This document shows positions 46,139 to 58,700 of a stretch of DNA of 64,000 bases, piece after piece. Origin of the DNA: Pachypanchax playfairii (lineage: Eukaryota; Chordata; Actinopteri; Cyprinodontiformes; Aplocheilidae). Both the position numbers and the translations under genes were made by a program. The number at the start of each line of letters is the position of its first letter. The first letter of the stretch is position 1. Location: positions 124,001 to 188,000 of the forward strand of contig SSNP01000107.1 in the NCBI GenBank assembly GCA_006937955.1. Reading direction: 5' to 3'. The notes under the pieces are model-generated. The model was given only the letters and a program-made list of their open reading frames with translations. It did not search any database and was not told where the DNA came from.

Positions 46139-49100
46139 AATGGAAACATCCTCTTGTGTAAGAGGAGCTACATAGACTGGTGGTGGAACAGACAGGCAAG
46201 GATGCTCAAACTGTAGAGACTGTACAGATCCTACAAAAGGAGCGCAGTTTGGGCCTAAACCCCACAGAAACGACCAAGTCATCATGTTTCTTGCCAATGT
46301 TCATCCCTTCCTGAACAAAATCAATGCATTAATTTGCTTTTTGTGGTTTTTGAAACAGCTAAAACAACAGATCCTGAATATTACTTTTGGAAGCAGCTAA
46401 ATTTAGTTTATTACCTCCGCCAGCAGAGAATGTTTTTGCCTGGGTTTGTTTGTCTGTCTGTCTGTCTACCTGCATGATAACTCAAAAAGTTCTGGATGGA
46501 TTTGGATGAAAGTTCAAGAAAAGGTCAGAAATGGCTCGAGGAAGAAGTGAGTAGATTTTGGAAGTGATCCAGATCAGAGTCTGGATCCAGGAATGGTTTT
46601 AAGGATTTTTTATCATTGTGAGATAGAGTTGTTTTTAACATATCTGCATGTAACTCCACAATAGATAAATGGTCCAGGTGCTTATTAAAAAAAATACAGG
46701 GTGAGTTTCAATAAGTTCTACATGATACCAAGGATTGATCTGGACTGCAGAAAAAATTCTAGATACTATGATCCAGAAAAGAAAAAAAGGAACCTTGAGA
46801 TTTTTTACAGTGGCTGTCCTGGTTCAGGGTGTGGCAGGCAGTCCAAGGGGTTGTTGGTTTTGGTTAGACTTTGGTTGATTGTTGGTTTAGCTTGGTCTTG
46901 ATACCAATTCTCTGCTTGTGTTCCAATTTTTGGTTTATCTTTAGCTTATTACATTATTTTATTTATGTTAATAAATATCAAAATTTTGACAACTTACAAC
47001 AGTGTGTCTCCTTTTTGTCATGGTCTATGAGCCGGGCAGTTGTGCACTGTGCACAACCCGGTTGTGCACACTGCAAGAGAACAAATTGTGGTATAGACTT
47101 GCAACAAACACCAAAAGATAGTCAAGACACTGTAGAATCAGAAGTGTGTAATGGATTTGATGTTCCTTCAAAAGCTCTGGATCTTGATCCAGAAGAAAAT
47201 CACCATTACTGAAAAAGTGATTTTTATGAATAACTACTGAACTAATATTGATATTAATGTCAAGCCAATGGTTAAATGTTTTTTCATGGTCAATAACTTC
47301 TTGTTTCAAGGAAGAAAGTCTTATAAACTCTGGCAGCAAGTCTTAGACCTGAAAGGGGCATAAACCATAGAAGTTACAGAAAATTGCCCACTAGGCAGAC
47401 AAGACCAAAGTGTAGATGTTTGGTCAGAATGCACAGCACAGTTTGGCAAAAAAAGAAAGTAGATCAACAAAAACCCTGCAAAGCAACATCTGTATGGTGG
47501 CAGAGGGATTTTGTTTTGCACCTGGCAGTCAATGGACTAAAAGTAAATTCTTCTTTTGTGTTCTAGGGTCAAATGTGAAATCAAGTGAGGGCTAGATGAG
47601 GTTTTTGTTATATTTTGAAACATAAAATACTTTTTTAATGTGTTCTTGCTTTATACTGTATACTGCCTTACTTAATCTCTTTCAGAGTTGAAACTCTGTC
47701 TCTGTTCAGATTAGTTTACAAAAGTCTCCAGTTAGATGAGCCAAATGTCTTTTAATGGGCCGTTATTAATCAAAAAGGAAAACTGGATTAGAACATGCTG
47801 TAAGAATGCTGAGCTTGTTGGTAGTTAAAAGCAGAATCACTTTGTTAGAAAAAAAATCTAAAATTGTTACTCCTTAAATAGCAGAGTACTCATAATATAT
47901 CACCAGTTCTGGATATCTATCCAGAGTGGAATGTAGATCTCTATCTGTGTTTTGTTTTCTCTCTTCATTCTGGATCCACAAGGGACCAGAACCGAAGCAT
48001 CTTTCATTCCACACTCATGGCTCTAATGTTTTTCAGACTCCAGTTCTGACTGTTAAGATATTTTAACCACATGTCTAGCTTTTACAACTGTTCTCACTGC
48101 TTTTCCATGGTGACTTGAGATTGCCAATTCCCAGGACAAATTTGACAGGGATGTCTGAACATAGAGTTGGGAACTTGTAGAACGCCACGCTTCGAGACAT
48201 CAGCTGTTGCAGCTCCAACTTTTCTAAAGCCCTGCACAGCACAAAGTTGGTCTTGGCACTTGGCCTGTTCTCTCTTGTGCTAAGCTGACATTCATGTTTC
48301 TCTCTGACAAACAGCTTGCTGGTGCCACTTCTGGGAATGAGTGGCTCCATTTTGTGGCAAGTTTTGCCCACAGTGGAGCAATACCTAAATCTGCAGACCA
48401 GACACTTTAAAGGCTTTCATTTGTATGTTATTGCAGAGAAGATCATCTTGCTTAATGGTTTTGAAATCCAATGCACAAAAGGTATTATGACAGGTCAATT
48501 TGAACTATAAACAAGCAAGCACGCCATGTTTTCCAAGACCTTGTAGATAACATTGTAACCACTTGTCTGGAGAGGTTTCTGCCATCCTGTAATATACCAC
48601 ACAACAACTGCAGATAAAAAACCTTAAGATTCCACGGGGTTAGTGCCAAGACTAGATTACCGTACTTTCTACACACACACACGCACACACTGCAGCTTTC
48701 GCTGCTTCCTGGGAAAACAATGAAAGGAAAGAAAAGTCAACAAACCGAAAGGCATCCAGAGTGACTGAGACTGTAAACTGGAACAGACTGGGGTGAGAAG
48801 CATTCAGTCCAGGGTCAAAGGTAAGCCCCAACAGAACAGACTTCATTAACTTCAGTCATATCCTGACCAGATCATTAAAACAGCCACAGAAAAAAACACT
48901 GCTTATTCTTCTCATCATTTGTATCCCTGGCAGCCAATACCTTTGTGACTAATGCAGTAATCCAAAAGAATTTCAGCTCTGACATGCAGGATTTTCTTAG
49001 AAGGTCCTGGATATGCATTTCCTTAAACACCCAGGGACCATAACCACCAACAAAGAGTACATCAGTCTTTGTTTTCTATTAGAGCATCAGTGTAAAAGCT

Positions 49101-52100
49101 CTTGAATTACACAAATCACAAGAAAATCTAAAAGTCAACCTCATCTGCACAAACAGGAAGAGAAGGGGAAGTCCAAATGTTTTTATCAAGAATAAAAAGT
49201 TCACTTCAGAATGAAGCTTTTTATGTTAAAGTGAACTTCCATCATAGTTAAAAAATGAAAAAAAAAATACTTCCTACACACAATATTTAGGTTAAAAAAA
49301 AGCTTAAATAGAAATCTGATCATCTGATCAGATATAAAGACACGATATAGTTTCCTGTATTGACCTTATTTCTTGGTTTTTCTGTTTCTATTGTGCTTGT
49401 AAATGTAACAATAGACTGTCAGGAGAACAATAATTCCCACACAAGCGAGTTATGAACAGGAGTTGAATCAGCAGGACAGTCAGACATCAGTGCCTGAGAA
49501 TCCTGCTCTTTTGACATCTCTGCTTTGATGTGCACCCCCTCCCTCTGTCCTCAAGTGTGGGTGGAGAGTTGGGGCTTAGAGCGAGAGAGTGGGGTGGAGT
49601 GGTGAAGGATGAGAGAGCCTGAGGAAGTTACCCATATGCAAGTGGGGGCTTTCCTGGAAGGACATCACTCTTTGTGTGCAATTGTAACCACGGCCATAGC
49701 AGAGTACTGCGCCTTATCACCCTGCACAACAGCCACCTGAAAAAATATTTGCACATGACTTTTCAATTTAACATTTGGGTGACCTCTTCATCGCAGTTAC
49801 AAAATACGCCGCAGCATGGTAGCTCAGGCCAACCCATAATCCAGCATGTGACTAAAGTGGTGGGGAGCATTTTGGAGAACAGAACAATTATCAAGTGATC
49901 TATTTTTCTTTTTTGCAGAGTTAATCTGATGAGAGAAATGCAGTCAGAAAACAAAATATTCAATCATAATTATACGTTAATCAGTCTAACAGGCCACAAA
50001 TCTCCTGAAATGTGGCCACCATTTATGTTTAAGAGCATTTAGATTGAAGAGGATACAATTTAGATCCTTTTGGTTTAGTGGTGTGCAGAGGACTTTGGAG
50101 ATTTAAGTTATGTACCGGCCCTTTAAAAACCAAAATAAAGTCACACCGGAAGTTGCCTCTGCTCACTGAGTCTTCTTCCAATTTTCAAAAATGCAAAAGG
50201 GAAGCTGTACAGTTTACTGCTAACGGCAGATTGTCACAGAGGAGGAAAAAAATGACAGATTTATACACTAACCACGAATGAACACAACAACCAAGAATGT
50301 CATTGCCCTATATTAAACATCAATCGCCTTTTTATGGCTTTACTATGTTGGTCTTGACAACACAAGACAAATTTGAATTACGGCACAATAACAACACCTG
50401 TTTGCATAAAAAAAGGAACATAAAAACACGCCACAAGCCAGTTTCTTGTAAAGCAGAGTAGAACAACAATAGCGTCCTCTAAAACATTTCAGTAATTCCT
50501 GAAACAGGGCATTCTGGTCAGGCTCGAGTTCAAGAGAGTGTGTGCCGTCTCCCAGACCAGATTGTGGTAAAGGGGAACAGTCACATGAATGTGATCCATG
50601 CTCAAGCTCAAGCTTAGGCCCTAATTATATGGGGGGGGGGGTGTGGTGTGACAGCTATGGTGGAGCTTGTGGTTGTGTCCTAAGACTCCAGCTGACCCTG
50701 TAGAAAAGAAGAGAAAGTGAGAAATAGATGACAGGAGGAGGGCCAAGCAGCTCAAAAACTGAGAGAAGATGGAAGAAATGTGTATAAAAGATGATATTAT
50801 GCTATATATCTCTAAAATGTTTGTCTAAGTGCAATAAAAGTGGAATAGGATTGGCAATGGAGTCAGTGGAGTCAGATTGTCCAATGTGTTGTTGCTTAGA
50901 AAGACCAGGGGATTACAGAAAAGACTCAAAGAGCCACAGCAACACCACAAGCACTAGGGGGAAGGGGGTTGCCTACAAAAGGGCAAGAGAAAGGAGGACA
51001 AATGGTGGAGAGGGGCAGGCTGACTGGAACAGCTACTCTGATTGGGATCCATTTCCAGCGTGGGCCTTGGAATTCCTTTGTTCCTGTCACAGGTCTCCAT
51101 TTCCCTCTCGCCTTAATCCCGGCCTGCCTCACGCCCAGTAACAGAGTGGGGCAGGTAACTCAGCCACAGGCATGTCTCACCATTTACACACAACTCCACA
51201 CTTACATATGAAGTAGAAGTAGGTGGATTTATGGAGGCTGTCATGAAAACATTAGCTTCGACAAATTTATTTTAGGATTATCTTAAGAAAAGAACTGATC
51301 AATGTCAGGAATCTAGACGATTGTAGATATTGTTATTCTTCTAAAATGAGAAAATGCTGCATTCTGATGGAGTAGTTCTTCCAAATTAGATAAACATTAT
51401 AATTTTAGGGATCTGAGGCAGTTGAAGACACCAAGCAAACCAAATCTTTAATCGAGTATAAATAAACCATCTCCATTAAACAGTCCATATATCCTCTACA
51501 TTCTTTATGCTCGTTCGTAAACACATTCTCCAAAAGTAAAGTTATCCAGTAACACTTGTGCTTTTCCTGCAATGGCCAGGGCCAGGCTGCCTTAAGCCCC
51601 CTTCATAGGCCTGCCAAAAGGAGTCAGCAGTACACTGTGCAGGACTCGCAAAGCCCTCTCCCACGGCTATTAGTGACCATTCATCTGGAGAGCCTGGGAA
51701 AATGCCTCTCCAGCCTGCCGTGGCCATGGGGAAACAGGCTGGCAGGTGTTCCCTCCCCCTAAGCCCTGGCACCTGTGCAGGGAGAAGAAGCAGGAACCAG
51801 CTCTGCCACAGGACCAAACATACTCTAGGTACCACTTTGCCACAGATTCTCTAACTTGACAGATAAGAGAACTCCCAGGCACCAAAAATGTGTCCTACCT
51901 GAGCTCGACTGCACACAGAAACATCAGTGTGACTTTATCAATATATCAGGAGGAGACACAAAGCTGGTAAATTGCTTGGGCAGTTTGAAATGGCCCGTTA
52001 ACACAATCAGTGCTAATAGATACACCAAATTGAACTAAAAAGACTTAATGCCTTGAGTTAAAGGCATCCTATAGACATTTAAAATAAGAAGGATTTAACC

Positions 52101-55100
52101 TCATCAGGAAGAAAAGGCATGTATTGACAGACTCTAGTTTCATCCAAAACAGCCAAATCTGATGAGAACAGAGCTGTGCAGAAAGAAATCTTCATGAAGA
52201 CAACTGTGAATCTTTTTGTCATAGCACATAACCACCAGCTCCTTTTACTCAAATATCATCTTGAATGACAAAAATGTCTTCCTCAAAGCACACAGCACCT
52301 ATTATCCACTCATTTTCAATCTGTAATTACACTGAGAAATGTGGGTGTGTTCAACACGGTCTACCAGTGAGAATGCATAAGGCCTCTCCCAAGCTCCTCT
52401 TCCATGGACTACTACAGTCTAGCATGTCCATTTTACATGTCCAAAGCCAAATGTTTGGTGGGGGAAAAAATCCCCCTGTTCGGTTCTCTAAAAACATAAA
52501 TAAATCACATCACTATAAGCTAATCATGAAGTGTCAAGTAGCTGGGGTAAAAAAATAATGATGAGGTGAGGGAGGACAGTGGGACCTCGGCTTCTTTTGC
52601 TAAGGATTCTTAAAAAGCTTAAAGGAGAACGCCCGTTTTTTGCAATTGGGGCCTTATTTATTCTGTGAGATGTGTTTTACTCATCATCAGTGGTACTTTT
52701 TTGCGATTCGGATTCGTCTTGGAGATTTTTGATTCACACGGCAAACACCTAAACGCCAATAAACGAGAGTCGGTTGGGCCTGCGTTCGCCGACCCTAAAC
52801 CGGTTTAAAATCAGTTCAAATCCGTTATTTTTTTAATCTGGCCATTTAGATACTCTATTGTTTTTTCCGTTCCAGTGCCATTTTGAATCCTGCGCTCATA
52901 GAAATGATATTTTTTACAGTGACGGGAGAGTGATGTCATCTCTCCGCGCGCCCATTCTATTGGTGCAGTGGCTTGGCTTCCTAAAAATTATCATTTCTAT
53001 GAGCGCAGGATTCAAAATGGCACTGGAACGGAATAAACAATAGAGTATCTAAATGGCCAGATTAAAAAAATAACGGTTTTGAACCGATTTTAAACCGATT
53101 TAGGGTCGGCGAACGCAGGCCCAACCGACTCTCGTTTATTGGCGTTTAGGTGTTTGCCGTGTGAATCAAAAATCTCCGAGACGAATCCGAATCGCAAAAA
53201 AGTACCACTGATGACGAGTAAAACACATCTCACAGAATAAATAAGGCCCCAATTGCAAAAAAACGGGCGTTCTCCTTTAAATGTATGTTAGACAAGGCTT
53301 AAGCTCCTCTCTGTCATGTTCACCACTTTATGCATCAAAAACATTCTGAAACAAAAACCTCTGGAGATACTCGGACACAATCACTTGCACTGAACGGTTT
53401 TGGAATGATTAAAGCTGTTGATGGCTCGTTTGAAGTGCCAACAGCTGAAGTTGCTGCGCTGTTTCGTACTACCTCTGTGATTTCACACTGGCATCAGCTC
53501 AACGCCACACACAGCACCACAGTTCCTCTGCATGTTCTCGGGTTAGCGGTCAGAAAGACCTCACCGGACACCTAGTCTGCATGTGTGCATGTTTTTGCAC
53601 ATGCATGTCTCACTCAGGCTTAAATTGGATGCAAAATAAATGAATGCAAATCCTTGACTAAAACAAACAGTTTCAACTCTTTGCTGCAGTTAATCTGAAA
53701 GTCCTGTCAGGATTAGCATGTTAGCATTGAACCTGTTTGCAGAATAGACAAGCTGAGTAGCTAATACCCACTCTGAGGTTTGCTTCCCTCCCAAAGCCTT
53801 TACCCTGCCCTCCCCTTTTTATGGCTCCTGTCTGCTTATTTCTCACAGTAAACACCTTTACCTTTACTTTAGGGCCGCCCCCTTCACATAGGACAACAAA
53901 AAGACCAACAAACTCATTACACTTCCTAAAACCAATTAAATCTGGTTTATGGACTAAAGCGTCTCTGATGCAGGATGGAGTCATGTTCCATAGGCCACCT
54001 TCGTTTTGGCAAAACTACAAGGAGCTTAATCATTTTCACAAGCATTTTTCACTGCTCGATAGTGATAGTGCGCTTGTTTATACAGTAGAGAGAATGTGTG
54101 TATAAGCATGTGCGTGGAGCCTCCGTCTGTGATCTCCATCATTAGCGATGTTTGTCTCTCCGCAGTCTGTCCCGGAGAGTATGAGTCAGGCGTTTCAGTA
54201 ACCGTACACTGTTAGCCTGTTCACACCTAGCCCAGAGGGAGGATATAAGCTCTCAAACACACAGTTGCTCTTCTGATTCTATCTGCTCATGATACGTTTG
54301 AGCTCCTGTGTACAAGCACGTCAATGTGCAAAGAGTGCATAAAAAAATGGAATTTTGGAAATGGCCTTTGCGTTTTACTAGAAAACCAACAAGGGTTGGA
54401 AAACATGCTAGTGGATGGTTAGACAGAGCGTGTGCGAGAGGTGGTTAGCGTGAGAGGCAGAGATGCAGCCACAGGAAAAACTTTATGAGAGCGGCTGCCT
54501 TGTAATCCCACTCTCACAGGGCTGCACTGCTGAGTGAGGCCAGTTTAACTGTCCTTAAACGCTACCTGTAACAAACCTGTCAGACTTACAACACACAGCT
54601 GGAGCTTCCTTAAAGGTTAGGTCTCAGGTGCCGTAAAGTTCTGTGTGAGTGGGTGAGGGAATGTGCTCATTTTGAAAAGAAGAATGGATGACCTGCGTTG
54701 ACTTATTCACATAGCTGAATAACTCATTGATCAATATATTTATGTGTGTATGACGGCACGGGCACTAGAAGCTGCTACATTCATTTAACTGCAAGCACAG
54801 GCAGATGCGCAAACGTCTCAATTAACAGAAAGGGGAAGGAAACATTCACAGCTTTAATACCTTGACATTTTCTATAAACGAATGCATCCTAGACACGCCA
54901 AGCCAAACATTGCAACACAATATAAAATCACATATCAGGTCTTGCTTGCCTCCACAGGTCACGCCCTGGGTGTAGGACGCCGCCATGTCCCAACTGGTTC
55001 TGTTGTCTACACCCACACTCCCTTCAAAAAACGTGAGCATGAAAAATTTTTTTGACTGTTTTGTTCCATTCCCATCCTGCTCAAGGTAATATCTCTGCTC

Positions 55101-55726
55101 TCTGAGCTCTGTAGGAGTAAGTAATGGGCTGACTTCACAGCCAAAGTAAATTTGAGTTATTCTACAGTTGATGACAGACACACCTAAGACCAAAAAACAA
55201 AACAAAGGTGACTTCATTCCAGGAGGAACGAGCGAAACCAAAGTTACAAATAAAGACACGAGGAAGTGCATGGTATATTTAGGAATAGCCAAATAAAGGA
55301 ATAAATTAAGCACAAAGATTCATCATGACATTTTTGGCTCTGTATTGTGTTACCTTTTGCAGAAAAGGCTGAAGCAGGTGCCAGCTCCTTCTTCTGCTTA
55401 GGTTGCCTTCTGTTATGGAGAAACTCTTTGTACTGCTTAACTCTGTGATCCACTGTATCTTGAACTAGAGCTGCAACCTCCTGAAAACAATTTGCCAACA
55501 TTTAAGTATAAAAAACATAGTTCAACTATTGGAAAAGAACATGGAAGTGATCAAATGAGGACGTAAATGTGAGTGAAAGTCTTAATTGACACGCAAATGT
55601 TTGTTTACAACCAGGAACCTCTCCAAGTGTCTGTACCTCAATTTGTCTTGTTGTAAACCAGCTAGTGGACTCTTGTGGGCCCAGAGGCAGAACGTGGAGA
55701 TCCACCAGCACAGCAAAGTTCCCACA
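29342..55726 (-). CDS. slx4ip: SLX4-interacting protein (partial; first coding exon not found)
   Basis: Exons in transcription order: 55726-55637, 55480-55354, 44188-44120, 37712-37624 (also 41717-41629, see duplication), 30176-30070, 29987-29342. They join in frame with GT-AG introns to about 375 codons; human SLX4IP is about 408 by recollection, starting with about nine residues on a preceding exon. Recognised by CGNFAVLVDLHVLP, the ANFLKRHSNLRC and FPERYVVCVS blocks, and SEYFSNVGE, all close to human. SLX4IP is a nuclear partner of the SLX4 scaffold, which carries the SLX1, MUS81 and XPF nucleases, and acts in crosslink repair and telomere maintenance. The C-terminal half is poorly conserved and low in structure. 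Convergent with jag1 as in human. Confidence 0.88.
30070..30176 (-). CDS. slx4ip: slx4ip exon 6
   Basis: 107 bases between cctctag and gtaagta. Encodes TELREQTRSEYFSNVGE and TKTKKSVLQK. Matches human VSDYFAECAE followed by LKEIVKR. Ends phase 2. Confidence 0.87.
30841..31068 (+). mobile_element. degenerate teleost SINE-like repeat
   Basis: Starts gggctgcatgggggtgcagtt, has gttagattaactggtgattctaa around 30898-30920 and ends gggtacagaaaatggac. These are blocks of a very common fish interspersed repeat ending in a gggtacagaaaatggatgg tail. It is diverged and internally shortened. Confidence 0.65.
31069..34683. other. slx4ip intron, nothing recognised
   Basis: Unremarkable intronic DNA with purine-rich stretches (32100-32250). 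Open frames here (33065-33415, 33235-33597) overlap on opposite strands and resemble nothing I know. Confidence 0.5.
34684..35290. mobile_element. DNA transposon with short terminal inverted repeats
   Basis: Left end tttaaaggtcctgtatc and right end, reverse complemented, tttaaagatcctatatc form 17-base repeats with two mismatches. The 607-base element has no intact gene. The left edge of duplicated block A (34860) falls inside it, so block B (38865) starts with a truncated copy that ends at 39295. Confidence 0.6.
37624..37712 (-). CDS. slx4ip: slx4ip exon 5, copy A (inside duplicated block)
   Basis: 89 bases between gcttttag and gtgagtg. Encodes LRLFPERYVVCVS and AEDALEHHGNPSQAA, matching human VFPDRFVVCVS. 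Phase 1 to 0. The copy attached to the contig that continues to exon 6 is this one. Confidence 0.75.
38300..38854 (+). mobile_element. 5'-truncated L2-clade LINE, copy A
   Basis: Encodes the C-terminal end of an L2-type reverse transcriptase protein (HITPVLYSLHWLPIDYRIQ, then WGGRAFAVVGPKLWNSLP), followed by the tail ttgtaaagcgcttttataaa and a TTGG/TTGA microsatellite 3' end. Severe 5' truncation is usual for LINEs. Confidence 0.85.
38855..38864. other. 10-N assembly spacer
   Basis: Ten N between the TTGG run and the restart of the duplicated sequence. A fixed small N count usually marks an unknown-size join between contigs. Confidence 0.97.
38865..42859. repeat. block B of a 4-kb exact duplication
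   Basis: Repeats 34860-38854. Unlike block A it continues through the TTGG run into unique sequence, as expected if it begins the next contig. Confidence 0.95.
41629..41717 (-). CDS. slx4ip: slx4ip exon 5, copy B (inside duplicated block)
   Basis: Identical to 37624-37712. Encodes LRLFPERYVVCVS. One of the two copies is probably an assembly artefact; using both would shift the frame, as 89 is not a multiple of 3. The copy attached to the contig that continues to exon 4 is this one. Confidence 0.6.
42305..42972 (+). mobile_element. 5'-truncated L2-clade LINE with long TTGG tail, copy B
   Basis: Same element as at 38300, here with its whole 3' microsatellite of TTGG units interrupted by TTGA (42808-42972). 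Long Trp-Leu-Val-Gly or Pro-Thr-Asn-Gln frames in the tail are translation artefacts. Confidence 0.85.
42973..44119. other. slx4ip intron, nothing recognised
   Basis: AT-rich intronic DNA. No repeat or RNA identified. Confidence 0.5.
44120..44188 (-). CDS. slx4ip: slx4ip exon 4
   Basis: 69 bases, too short for an open-frame screen. Encodes GENFNLVANFLKRHSNLRC then VVKH, matching human GYGFQITAYFLKRGIRLRC. Acceptor ttaatag, donor gtatgtg, phase 1 to 1. Confidence 0.88.
44189..45385. other. slx4ip intron, nothing recognised
   Basis: Intronic DNA without a feature I can support. Confidence 0.5.
45386..46134. repeat. 370-base tandem unit flanked by TG microsatellites
   Basis: A non-TG segment of about 290 bases occurs at 45437-45727 and again at 45807-46097, apparently identical, separated and flanked by TG runs (45386-45436, 45727-45806, 46097-46134). 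Each contains degenerate telomere-like ttagggttaggggttagg and the inverted pair ggggacc / ggtcccc. Confidence 0.92.
46412..46640 (+). repeat. dispersed teleost repeat, decayed
   Basis: Contains cctccgccagcagagaatg, a TTTGTCTGTCTG run and ataactcaaaaagttctggatgga, then gtgatccagatcagagtctgg, which I recognise from a high-copy fish repeat. Class uncertain. Confidence 0.5.
46641..52622. other. slx4ip intron, nothing recognised
   Basis: Six kilobases without a supportable exon or RNA. A short near-palindrome lies at 47039-47057 and a G run at 50630-50641. Confidence 0.5.
52623..53276. mobile_element. foldback (long inverted repeat) element
   Basis: Two arms of about 291 bases (52623-52913 and 52986-53276) are reverse complements with few mismatches, separated by a 72-base spacer. 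Outer ends read aggagaacgcccgtttt and its complement, flanked on both sides by TTAA (52619-52622, 53277-53280), fitting TTAA-specific insertion as by piggyBac-type transposases. No coding capacity. The spacer holds a small dyad gagagtgatgtcatctctc. Confidence 0.88.
53281..55353. other. slx4ip intron, nothing recognised
   Basis: The 155-codon frame at 54846-55313 (- strand) has no family resemblance and lies in the intron after exon 3; I do not call it a gene. Confidence 0.5.
55354..55480 (-). CDS. slx4ip: slx4ip exon 3
   Basis: 127 bases between ttttcag and gtaacac. Encodes EVAALVQDTVDHRVKQY and a basic stretch NRRQPKQKKE, ending phase 1. Confidence 0.88.
55637..55726 (-). CDS. slx4ip: slx4ip exon 2 (first one recognised)
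   Basis: 90 bases between ttacag and gtacag, phase 0 to 0. Encodes CGNFAVLVDLHVLPLGPQ and STSWFTTRQIE. The match to the N-terminus of human SLX4IP (CGNFAVLVDLHILP) identifies the gene. The ATG open frame running in from the intron is not the true start. Confidence 0.9.
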
Positions 55727-58700
55727 CTGTAATACAAAGAGAACAGCCACAGGATGCCGAGGGGCGTTGAGCACACTGGCAACAAAGAAAATCAGAATGC
55801 AAGTGATTGACAGGAAGACAAACCACAGCAGCCTCCTGTGCTGTTAAACATCCCCCCAAGGCCTCCAACAGCAGGTTTCTCCCTCTTGCTTTACTGTCAT
55901 CCACATTAATCACTTAAAAAAATAAATACAAGGTATGACCCTGTTTGTTTCCTCATATTTTGCCTCTTACTGTATAAACGGTTTTTGAGCTATGAAATGC
56001 AATAGCTGTTCAGCAATGTAGTTTTATTTTTCTTGAGAAAAAACTCAAAAGAAGGCTGCAGTTACGGTCATGACAGTAAAGGCAGCAATAACTGCTGCAG
56101 CTTAAAGTGTTGTTGCATCTTTCTCAAGCTAGTCTGACTACGGTTTACACATCAGTGCAAAGGCTGCCTGCTGCAGGGCGCAAATGGATGTGGGTCTCGT
56201 GTGAACTTCGCCTCTCCCTGGACAAGGGATGTAATGGATGGACCGAGACCACCCACAACATCATCCACAAGAACAAACACCACTGCCCCAAAACCTGGAT
56301 TGATAATACAAAATAAAAAAAAAAAGAACCGAACTGAAAAGAGAGTGAAAACTCTAGTCATAAAAATGTTGATGTTGATTTTGGGTTCACACTGTAGACG
56401 GAGGTTATTCATTTAATAAAAAACTTTGCACGGTTGCCTTTCTCATTACTTCTGCTTCAAGAAATGATCTTAACCTCTTGATTAAAGAAAGAAATTGCTC
56501 GTAAATTAGTAGAAATTACTCATTATGTACTAAAATACTGCACAGGGCTCTGAGCAAATCTAGCTGCCAAATACTTTGCATAATATTTTTTCCCATGAGA
56601 CCGTTTTCCATTCTCACTGTCTTTCTGTTAAAAAAAAACATTATAATAAATAAGAGCAATTGCTTCCTCTTCTCTCAACTAGAGATGAGGGCGCCCCCAT
56701 ATGACTGTTTTAGAAAATGTTTCTAGTAGATCTCAGTTCTGTCCTGCACTGTTCTTCTAAAGAACATGTGAAAGCTTCAAGCCCAGCTGCATATCTATAT
56801 TCATTCTCTAGAAACACAATGGATGCTAAACAAAACTGGTGCTTTGAAAAAGGACAAGAATACCAAGAAAAGAGCATCAGAACCTCAGTGATAAAGCGCG
56901 TGCATGTGGCCTGTCAGTTTCAGCTCATCCCTGTGGATCTTTGTCTCTCGGCGGACCTCCGCTGACCGGTGGCCTCCTACGGCTATCCAGGCGTAGGAAA
57001 CCCTAGCAACACGAGGTCAGACCTTGTCAATCAAAACACAGAGACTAACTAGTGGACTTGACATTTGCAGAATGGGTTTCTGATACAAAGCCTTTAGTTC
57101 CTGACTTTTAAGGGTCACGACTGGCTTCACATGGTTATGAGACGTTTACCACTACACACAAACAACCAGAGTATTAGCTCCTTTGTTGAATCCTTCACTT
57201 ACATTATTCCGTGTTTTTAAGTCGGTCATGGGGGTTATTTTCTTAGAATTCTACCAGTAAATGCATTTCTTGACACGAAGGGGGGACAGCGTGAGCTTTC
57301 TGGTGAAGTGCAGCATTGTGAATCCTCTAACATGTTTTCTGTGCTTCTTATTGAGGGTTTTGGGGCTGAAAGCCAGACATCAAGCGCATCTTAGACCGAG
57401 TCCCTTTTATCACATTAGAACAGCAGATGAGACACAACTGGGAACTGAACGTTAATGATAAACAGTAGTCTGCCCCCTTCCAACAAAAACAGCATGTGAT
57501 TCTGTGGGCCTCTCTGAAACGGGGGAAGTTTGTGAGGAATGCAAACTAATGCAATCACCCAAATGAGAAACCAATTAATTTTCCTGGCGAAAAGTGCCTG
57601 TTTGGTGGAGAAACAAACGTCCCACAGAAGTGTTAATCTCTGATTTGAGACTGTAGCTGTAGGCGGTTTTTAAAATACAGTCGTTTTGATTGTGGCAGGT
57701 AACACAACAAAAATACACAAAAAAACAAACAGTTAAATCTAATTTTAAATAAAAGCGTAGATCATGTGGCCTAAATTTGTCCACTTTCACTCGTCATCTC
57801 CTGGCTGAACTATGCCATGACCTCTGACCCTGTAGGCCTTGCGTATATCCCCTATAAGGCCCAGCTATAACCACACTCCAAGTTAGACCTCCTAATGAGA
57901 TGCTGTTATACACCGGATAGGGCTTAAATTCACTTGGTGAAACAATTACACACATTACAAATGATCATCTTTATCAGTACTAACAAACTGTCCCTTTTTT
58001 ACAGCTGGATGGAAACGTTTAAAGCAACGCTCATAGCAAACGCTGCTGCTGGTTGGAAAAACAAAATGTGTCGAAAAGAGTTTAGCTCCAAAAGAAGTCG
58101 TTAATAAGAAAGAGGGCAAGCGCTCCTTTGTCGTCTGTCTTGCACAGACTGTTTTATCTTACAAACAGAAGCTGATGTAGCAAGAAGTGCTACTTGATAC
58201 TAAATCCCTTATTGTGTCGTCTTTTGTGTGTGAATGAATAGGACTGAGTCTTCCTCCAGAGTAAGCTCAGCTCCTTTGGACTAAGTGTCCTTCTCTGTCA
58301 AAGTGATCAATACTACTTGCATTTTTACCCGTGGAGGCTAAAGTTTCTCAAAGTTTACAGAATAACATGTGAAGAATCGTTTTCTATTTTCTGTCTGCAT
58401 GTAAATGCATTCTGAGTTAAACCTTCTGCTGGCTGCTTTGTGTTTTCTAGCTTCAAAAGCTCTGGTCTATATCAGTCTCAGTTCCCAGAACACTCTCCAC
58501 CTTCTCTTATCTTTCTCCCAGACCCGGCTCTCCATCCTTCTGCTTGTGCAGCTCTAAGCCGGGCACAGGGCCTAAATTGTCGGAGCAGCCTTACCCGCCT
58601 CCCCACCTCGCTGCCCTTTGCCACTGCTATCGTGCGGTATAAGAACCAGACCTTTTCGGACTGCACTTAGCTCAGAGGCTAACACTAACCAGCCACAGAT

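Noticed and set aside
54846..55313. 155-codon - strand frame as a gene
   Set aside because: It lies in an slx4ip intron, has no recognisable domain and no supporting splice or promoter signals.
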